A program made the translations under genes and the position numbers. Shown piece by piece: positions 57,853-64,000 of a stretch of 64,000 nt of DNA (positions are counted from its first letter, which is position 1; each line of letters starts with the position of its first letter). The notes under the pieces are model-generated. The model did not search any database. It was given only the letters and a program-made list of their open reading frames with translations, and had not been told where the DNA came from. The stretch comes from Nevskia ramosa DSM 11499 (GTDB lineage: Bacteria; Pseudomonadota; Gammaproteobacteria; Nevskiales; Nevskiaceae), in NCBI RefSeq assembly GCF_000420645.1, contig NZ_ATVI01000005.1, forward strand, positions 604,357-668,356. The letters run 5' to 3'.

Positions 57853-58779
57853 ATGTCTGATTCCGCACCACTGCCGACCTTGGGTGATGTCGCTGCCCAC
57901 AAACTGGCAAATACCACCAAGACGGTTGCGCAGTATTCGAACATCACGCCGCGCTGGCTGACTCATCTGCTGCAATGGCAGCCTGTCGAAGCCGGTGTGT
58001 TCCGCGTCAACAAGGTCAAGAATCCGGCCGACATCCGCACCGCTTGCTCGGTGACCGAAAGCGGCCAGCTGCCGAATTCCTTCGTCGATTACGACGAGAA
58101 TCCGCGCGAATACTGGCTCAAGCAGGTTGCCACCAAGCTGAATATCGCCACTCGGGTATCGGATCTGCATTCCAGCCCGTACGACCAGATCAAGGAACAG
58201 CTGCGCCTGATCATCGAAACGATCAAGGAACGCCAGGAAAGCGAGCTGATCAACAACCCGGACTACGGCCTGCTGGCCAACGTCGCCGAATCGCAGCGTG
58301 TCTATCCGCTGACCGGCGCGCCGACGCCGGACGACATGGACGAGCTGCTGACCAAGGTCTGGAAGGAGCCGGCATTCTTCCTCGCCCATCCGCTGGCGAT
58401 CGCTGCGTTCGGCCGCGAATGCACGCGCCGTGGCGTGCCGCCGCCGACGGTCAGCCTGTTCGGCTCGCAGTTCATCACCTGGCGCGGCGTGCCGCTGATC
58501 CCGAGCGACAAGCTGCCGATCGCCGATGGCAAGTCGAAGATCATCCTGATGCGCGTTGGCGAGAAGCGTCAGGGCGTTGTCGGCCTGTTCCAGCCGGGCT
58601 TGCCGGGTGAGCAGAGCCCGGGCCTGTCGGTCCGCCTGATGGGCATCGACGACCATGCGATCGCCTCTTATCTGATCTCGCTGTACTGCTCGCTGGCGGT
58701 GCTTACCGACGACGCGCTGGCGGTGCTGGAAGACGTGGAAATCAACAAGTTCCACGACTATCCCGATACCTACAAGTAA
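57853..58779 (+). CDS. Family 2A encapsulin shell protein (SrpI-like)
   Basis: A 308-residue HK97-fold shell protein, forming a nanocompartment. The N-terminal arm has L-A-N-T-T-K-T, Q-Y-S and ITPRWLTHLLQWQPVEAG, with the family 2A-type FRVNK and E-S-L-like axial parts; late segments VSLFGSQFITWRGVPLIPSDKLPI and IDDHAIASYLISLYCSLAVLTDDALAVL are strongly SrpI-like. No cyclic-nucleotide-binding insertion is present, which separates it from family 2B. Immediately followed, 15 bases later, by the desulfurase cargo gene, the hallmark arrangement. Family 2A shells have been linked to storage of elemental sulfur. Confidence 0.95.
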   Translation: MSDSAPLPTLGDVAAHKLANTTKTVAQYSNITPRWLTHLLQWQPVEAGVFRVNKVKNPADIRTACSVTESGQLPNSFVDYDENPREYWLKQVATKLNIATRVSDLHSSPYDQIKEQLRLIIETIKERQESELINNPDYGLLANVAESQRVYPLTGAPTPDDMDELLTKVWKEPAFFLAHPLAIAAFGRECTRRGVPPPTVSLFGSQFITWRGVPLIPSDKLPIADGKSKIILMRVGEKRQGVVGLFQPGLPGEQSPGLSVRLMGIDDHAIASYLISLYCSLAVLTDDALAVLEDVEINKFHDYPDTYK

Positions 58780-58794
58780 GGTCGCGAGGCTCCC

Positions 58795-60753
<1,959 letters not shown>

Positions 60754-60760
60754 TCGGTAC

Positions 60761-60791
60761 AAAAAAAGCCCGGGTTTCCCGGGCTTTTTTT
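60761..60791. terminator. Strong bidirectional terminator after the encapsulin cluster
   Basis: Perfect 14-bp arms (seven A, then gcccggg; cccgggc, then seven T) around a TTT loop. It ends the desulfurase transcript and, on the other strand, the sulfatase-fold gene. Confidence 0.92.
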
Positions 60792-60805
60792 ATCGCTGCA
60801 GCTTG

Positions 60806-62533
60806 CTACTCGACAACCGGAAACAGCCCGACCTCGCGGCCGAAGATGCGCGTCTTGTAGCTGTCGACGAGGGTCTTGTCCGGGCAGTCATCGAGCATGC
60901 CCTTGCACAGCCGGCGCATCGCCGACAGCGACTCGAAGTAGTTGTCGCGTTCGACGCCGCTGGTATCGACCAGCAGCCCCGGCAGAAACGCGATATCCAT
61001 GATCGGCACCGGCGTTTCCCGGGGCACCGGATAGTTGCTGCGCACCTGGAACTGGGTGACGTTCTTCGGCTCGGGCAGCTTGTAACGATACGGCGGCGAG
61101 TCTTCCTCGTAATAGGCCTGATGGTCGCCGAAGTAGGCGAACACGGCCGGCCGCGCATCCTTGGCGAACAGATAATCGTTGACCGTCTGCACTGCGCCAT
61201 CGAGCGTCACCAGGCGGTTGACGTAGTCGGTCAGCTTGGCCGCCAGGCTTTTCGGAATCGCGACCTTGTCGAGCTTGTAGTTGATCGGTGTGTGCTTGTC
61301 GTAAGGCGCGTGCTCCTTCACCGACAGGAAATACAGGAACAGTGGCTGGGCACCGTTCGGGCCGGCGCGGTGCTCGCGGATCAGCTTGATCGCCGCTTCG
61401 GCCATGCGCGGCGTCTCGGCGATGTCCCATTCATCGCCGGGGTATTTGTCGTACTCGGGAAAGTCGCGCAGGGTCAGGATCTGATCAGCGCCCATCAGGT
61501 CGTAGGTGCGGCCGGCGCCGTAGAAGCGCTTGAAGGTCGGCATCAGCACGATGGTGTGATAGCCCTGCGCCTTCAGCACCCGGAACAGATTGGTCTGGGT
61601 GCGGGTGCCGATGGTGGTGAACACGCGAGCGCGATGAGCGCCGAAATCGTCCGGCACCAGACCGCTCAGTGCCGAGAACTCGGACAGCCAGGTCTTGCCG
61701 CCGAAAGTGTGAGTGCGCAGCAAGCCCATCGCCCGGGTTTCGGGGCTGCGCTCGAACATCGGTAGTGGCGGCAGTGCCGCACCCGGCAGCTGGAACTGGC
61801 GTGGGTTGAAGGTCGATTCGTGCAGCCACAGCACCACGTCCGGATTTGTCGGCAAGGCCGGCTTGGCCTGTTCGCCGAGGGCGACTTCGGCGGTCAGGAA
61901 CGGCGTCGGATTGCCTTCGTGCAGCGGCACCTCGAACTCGTAGATCTGCAGCGAGAACAGCAGCCGGCTGACCACGCCGCATTTGTTCGAGGCGTTGCAG
62001 TTGGCATCGTCGAGCCAGACTTCCCAGGTGTGGTGATGACGCAGCGCCGTCAGTGCACCGACCAGCGAGAGCGCCAGCACAGCGGCGCCGATACGCAAGC
62101 TGCGTGGCAGGCGAGCGCTACGCGGCGTCGCCAGCGTAGCGTCGACGATCAGCAGCAGCAGCACGGTGCTGAAACCGGCCAGCGTCGTGTAGATGCGCGG
62201 GTACTGGCGAACGATGGTCCAGTTCGCCGGCTCGGTCACGAACGACCAGTCGGCGACGATCAGCCGGGTGTAGAAATAGACGAACTTCAGCTCGCCCATG
62301 CCGTAGACGAACAGCGCGAACGCCGCCGCGATCGACAGGCTCCAGACCCAGCGGCCGGTCAGGCTCAGCAACAGCGCCAGCGGTAGCAGGAACAGGCTGG
62401 CGTTGATCAGCAGGCACCAGGCGTCTGCAGAGTCCTGCACCGACACGAATAGTGCCGCGACGATCACCAGGCAGCGCAGCAACAGCAGCAGAACTCGTGC
62501 GACCGCAGTCGCACGAGCCTTCACAGTACTCAC
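60806..62533 (-). CDS. Sulfatase-fold membrane transferase (LtaS/phosphoethanolamine-transferase-like)
   Basis: A 575-residue protein with about five N-terminal membrane helices (12-32, 40-60, 64-80, 118-132, 147-165) and a periplasmic alkaline-phosphatase-fold domain. The metal/nucleophile block is LHES (239-240 Glu-Ser) and FGGKTWLSEFSALSG with Thr281 as probable nucleophile; FGDHQ and H-A-P-Y are later ligands. Such enzymes transfer phosphoglycerol or phosphoethanolamine to envelope glycans or lipid A. The exact substrate is not determined. Followed upstream by phosphomannomutase on the same strand. Confidence 0.85.
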   Translation of the reverse strand: MSTVKARATAVARVLLLLLRCLVIVAALFVSVQDSADAWCLLINASLFLLPLALLLSLTGRWVWSLSIAAAFALFVYGMGELKFVYFYTRLIVADWSFVTEPANWTIVRQYPRIYTTLAGFSTVLLLLIVDATLATPRSARLPRSLRIGAAVLALSLVGALTALRHHHTWEVWLDDANCNASNKCGVVSRLLFSLQIYEFEVPLHEGNPTPFLTAEVALGEQAKPALPTNPDVVLWLHESTFNPRQFQLPGAALPPLPMFERSPETRAMGLLRTHTFGGKTWLSEFSALSGLVPDDFGAHRARVFTTIGTRTQTNLFRVLKAQGYHTIVLMPTFKRFYGAGRTYDLMGADQILTLRDFPEYDKYPGDEWDIAETPRMAEAAIKLIREHRAGPNGAQPLFLYFLSVKEHAPYDKHTPINYKLDKVAIPKSLAAKLTDYVNRLVTLDGAVQTVNDYLFAKDARPAVFAYFGDHQAYYEEDSPPYRYKLPEPKNVTQFQVRSNYPVPRETPVPIMDIAFLPGLLVDTSGVERDNYFESLSAMRRLCKGMLDDCPDKTLVDSYKTRIFGREVGLFPVVE

Positions 62534-62628
62534 AGGGGGCTCAACGAAGACCGCCGTTGCTCGCGTCGCGAGGACGGCTAGGGGATGGGGCGCGGGCGGT
62601 CTTGGTCAAGGATGGAGAGCAGTGTCGG

Positions 62629-63984
62629 TCAGGTCGCGTCGATCAGGGCCAGAAGCTCGGCAGTCTTCGCTTCCATCAGCCCCGGGTTGGCGCGCGATTC
62701 TACATTCAGACGCAGCACGGGCTCGGTATTCGAGCCGCGCAGGTTGAAGCGCCACTCGGCGAACTCCACCGACAGGCCATCGACCTTCTCGACCTTGGCA
62801 TCGCCGGTTGCGTACTTCGCCTCGACCTTGGCGATCGTGCCCTTCACGTCCGACACCTTGCGGTTGATCTCGCCGCTCGCAGGGAACTTCGCCTGGCGGT
62901 CTTCCACCAGCTGCGACAAGGTCATGCCCGAAGCCGAGATCAGGCCCGCCACCAGCAGCCACGGAATATTGCCGTTGTCGCAGTAGGCGAAATCGCGGAA
63001 GTAGTGATGGGCACTCATCTCGCCGCCGTAGATCGCGTTCTCAAGGCGCATGCGCTCCTTGATGAAGGCATGGCCGGTCTTCGACTGGACGGCTAAGCCG
63101 CCGGCGGTCTTGACCATGTCGACCGTGTTCCAGGTCAGGCGCGGGTCATGGATGATCTTGGCGCCGGCTTCGAGCTTGAGCATCGCTTCTGCCAGGAGAC
63201 CCACGATGTAATAGCCCTCGATGAAGCCGCCCTTTTCGTCGAACAGGAAGCAGCGATCGAAATCGCCGTCCCAGGCCACGCCGAAGTCGGCCTTGTGCTC
63301 GATCACGGCGGCTGACGTCGCCGAACGCATCTCCGGCAGCAGCGGGTTGGGGATGCCGTTCGGGAACGTGCCATCCGGTTCGTGATGGATCTTGACGAAC
63401 TCGAACGGCAGATGCGGTTCCAGTGCATCGATGACCAGGCCGGCCGAGCCGTTGCCGGCGTCGACGACGATCTTCAGCGGCTTCAGCAGCTTCGGATCGA
63501 CATAGCCGAGCAGATGCTTGACGTAGTCCGGCCGGTAGTCGTGCAGCGTGCGCTTGGCTTCGCCGGTCGGTGCCGTCGCGGTCGACGCGGCGGTGGCTTC
63601 CTCGAGCGCGCGCAGGCCGGTGTCGCCGGAGATCGGGATCGCGCCGCCCTTGACCAGCTTCATGCCGTTGTAGTCCATCGGATTGTGGCTGGCGGTGACC
63701 ATGATGCCGCCGTCGATGCCCGGCTGGAACGACGCGAAATAGACCTCTTCGGTGCCACCGAGGCCGATGTCGACCACTTCGACGCCGCCTTCGACCAGAC
63801 CGTGCGCCAGCGCATTCAGCAGTTCGGCGCTGGACAGGCGCACGTCGCGGCCCAGCGCGACGCGCTTCGGGCTGAACGCTGCGGCGTAGGCAAGGCCGAG
63901 GCGGTAGGCAACGTCGACATTCAGTTCATCGGGAACGCGGCCACGGATGTCGTAAGCCTTGAAGCAGGGCAGGCGCAGGGTCAT
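62629..63984 (-). CDS. manB: Phosphomannomutase/phosphoglucomutase
   Basis: A 451-residue alpha-D-phosphohexomutase making mannose 1-phosphate (or glucose 1-phosphate) for GDP-mannose and envelope polysaccharide. The F-K-A-Y-D-I-R-G start, the phosphoserine loop [13 protein letters not shown] (Ser99), the metal loop DGDFDR (239-244), the sugar loop GGEMSAHH and the phosphate loop RGSNTEP are complete. Closest to CpsG/ManB of enteric capsule and O-antigen pathways. ATG at 63984 matches the family start; about 95 bases lie between it and the transferase gene. Confidence 0.95.
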   Translation of the reverse strand: MTLRLPCFKAYDIRGRVPDELNVDVAYRLGLAYAAAFSPKRVALGRDVRLSSAELLNALAHGLVEGGVEVVDIGLGGTEEVYFASFQPGIDGGIMVTASHNPMDYNGMKLVKGGAIPISGDTGLRALEEATAASTATAPTGEAKRTLHDYRPDYVKHLLGYVDPKLLKPLKIVVDAGNGSAGLVIDALEPHLPFEFVKIHHEPDGTFPNGIPNPLLPEMRSATSAAVIEHKADFGVAWDGDFDRCFLFDEKGGFIEGYYIVGLLAEAMLKLEAGAKIIHDPRLTWNTVDMVKTAGGLAVQSKTGHAFIKERMRLENAIYGGEMSAHHYFRDFAYCDNGNIPWLLVAGLISASGMTLSQLVEDRQAKFPASGEINRKVSDVKGTIAKVEAKYATGDAKVEKVDGLSVEFAEWRFNLRGSNTEPVLRLNVESRANPGLMEAKTAELLALIDAT

Positions 63985-64000
63985 GAGTTCGGGTCTTTGG

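Overview
The window is GC-rich, densely coded chromosomal DNA from a gammaproteobacterium. Several things support this: the block infC-rpmI-rplT-pheS-pheT-ihfA-merR followed by tRNA-Pro(GGG), a ppsA/ppsR pair, stand-alone exonuclease I, the fused RlmKL methyltransferase, DUF1249 and EpmB. The mix with a large TonB receptor, a PhoD phosphatase and a family 2A encapsulin is most like Nevskiales/Xanthomonadales-type bacteria, but the genus cannot be read from the sequence. No rRNA, CRISPR array, insertion sequence or prophage was seen; two tRNAs are present.

Layout. 1-2.3 kb (minus): a truncated outer-membrane transporter of the ShlB/TpsB type, preceded by two tandem paralogous small exported proteins of unknown function. 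2.6-5.8 kb (plus): parC and htpX. 5.9-12.1 kb (minus): a degenerate GGDEF/EAL protein, epmB, nth, an rnfB-like ferredoxin, a small membrane protein and metG, tightly packed. 12.3-21.3 kb: an acetolactate synthase-like TPP enzyme, sbcB, mrp, dcd, DUF1428, an SRPBCC protein and rlmL. 21.4-27.9 kb: an exopolysaccharide locus of the Gfc/Yjb type (YjbF lipoprotein, a divergent small GfcA/YjbE-like protein, a large SLBB export protein, YjbH). 28.1-36.0 kb (minus): tRNA-Pro, merR, ihfA, pheT, pheS, rplT, rpmI, infC (apparent AUC start), tRNA-Val, uvrB. 36.1-38.9 kb: an EamA transporter and a two-component pair whose kinase has an ethylene-receptor-like membrane domain. 38.9-43.2 kb: RNase T2, ppsA, an SMR transporter, ppsR. 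43.3-49.0 kb: a probable phosphate-scavenging set (PhoD, TonB receptor, acid phosphatase) with a good Pho-box candidate. 49.0-56.5 kb: RDD protein, AmpG-like MFS transporter, saccharopine dehydrogenase-like protein, acetoacetyl-CoA synthetase, phosphoglucomutase, DUF1249. 56.5-60.8 kb: cytochrome b561, then rhodanese, family 2A encapsulin shell and cysteine desulfurase cargo. 60.8-64 kb (minus): a sulfatase-fold membrane transferase and phosphomannomutase.

Most interesting systems. (1) 57221-60753 encodes a protein nanocompartment for sulfur: an HK97-fold shell, a SufS-type desulfurase with a 245-residue disordered targeting region, and a rhodanese with its own low-complexity N-terminus. (2) 37236-38926 encodes a response regulator and a kinase whose membrane domain keeps the Asp/Cys/His residues used by plant ETR1 to hold copper and ethylene. 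(3) 43236-49017 looks like a PhoB-controlled organophosphate scavenging unit. Most remaining genes are housekeeping. Long antisense open frames are common here because of the base composition and were not annotated.
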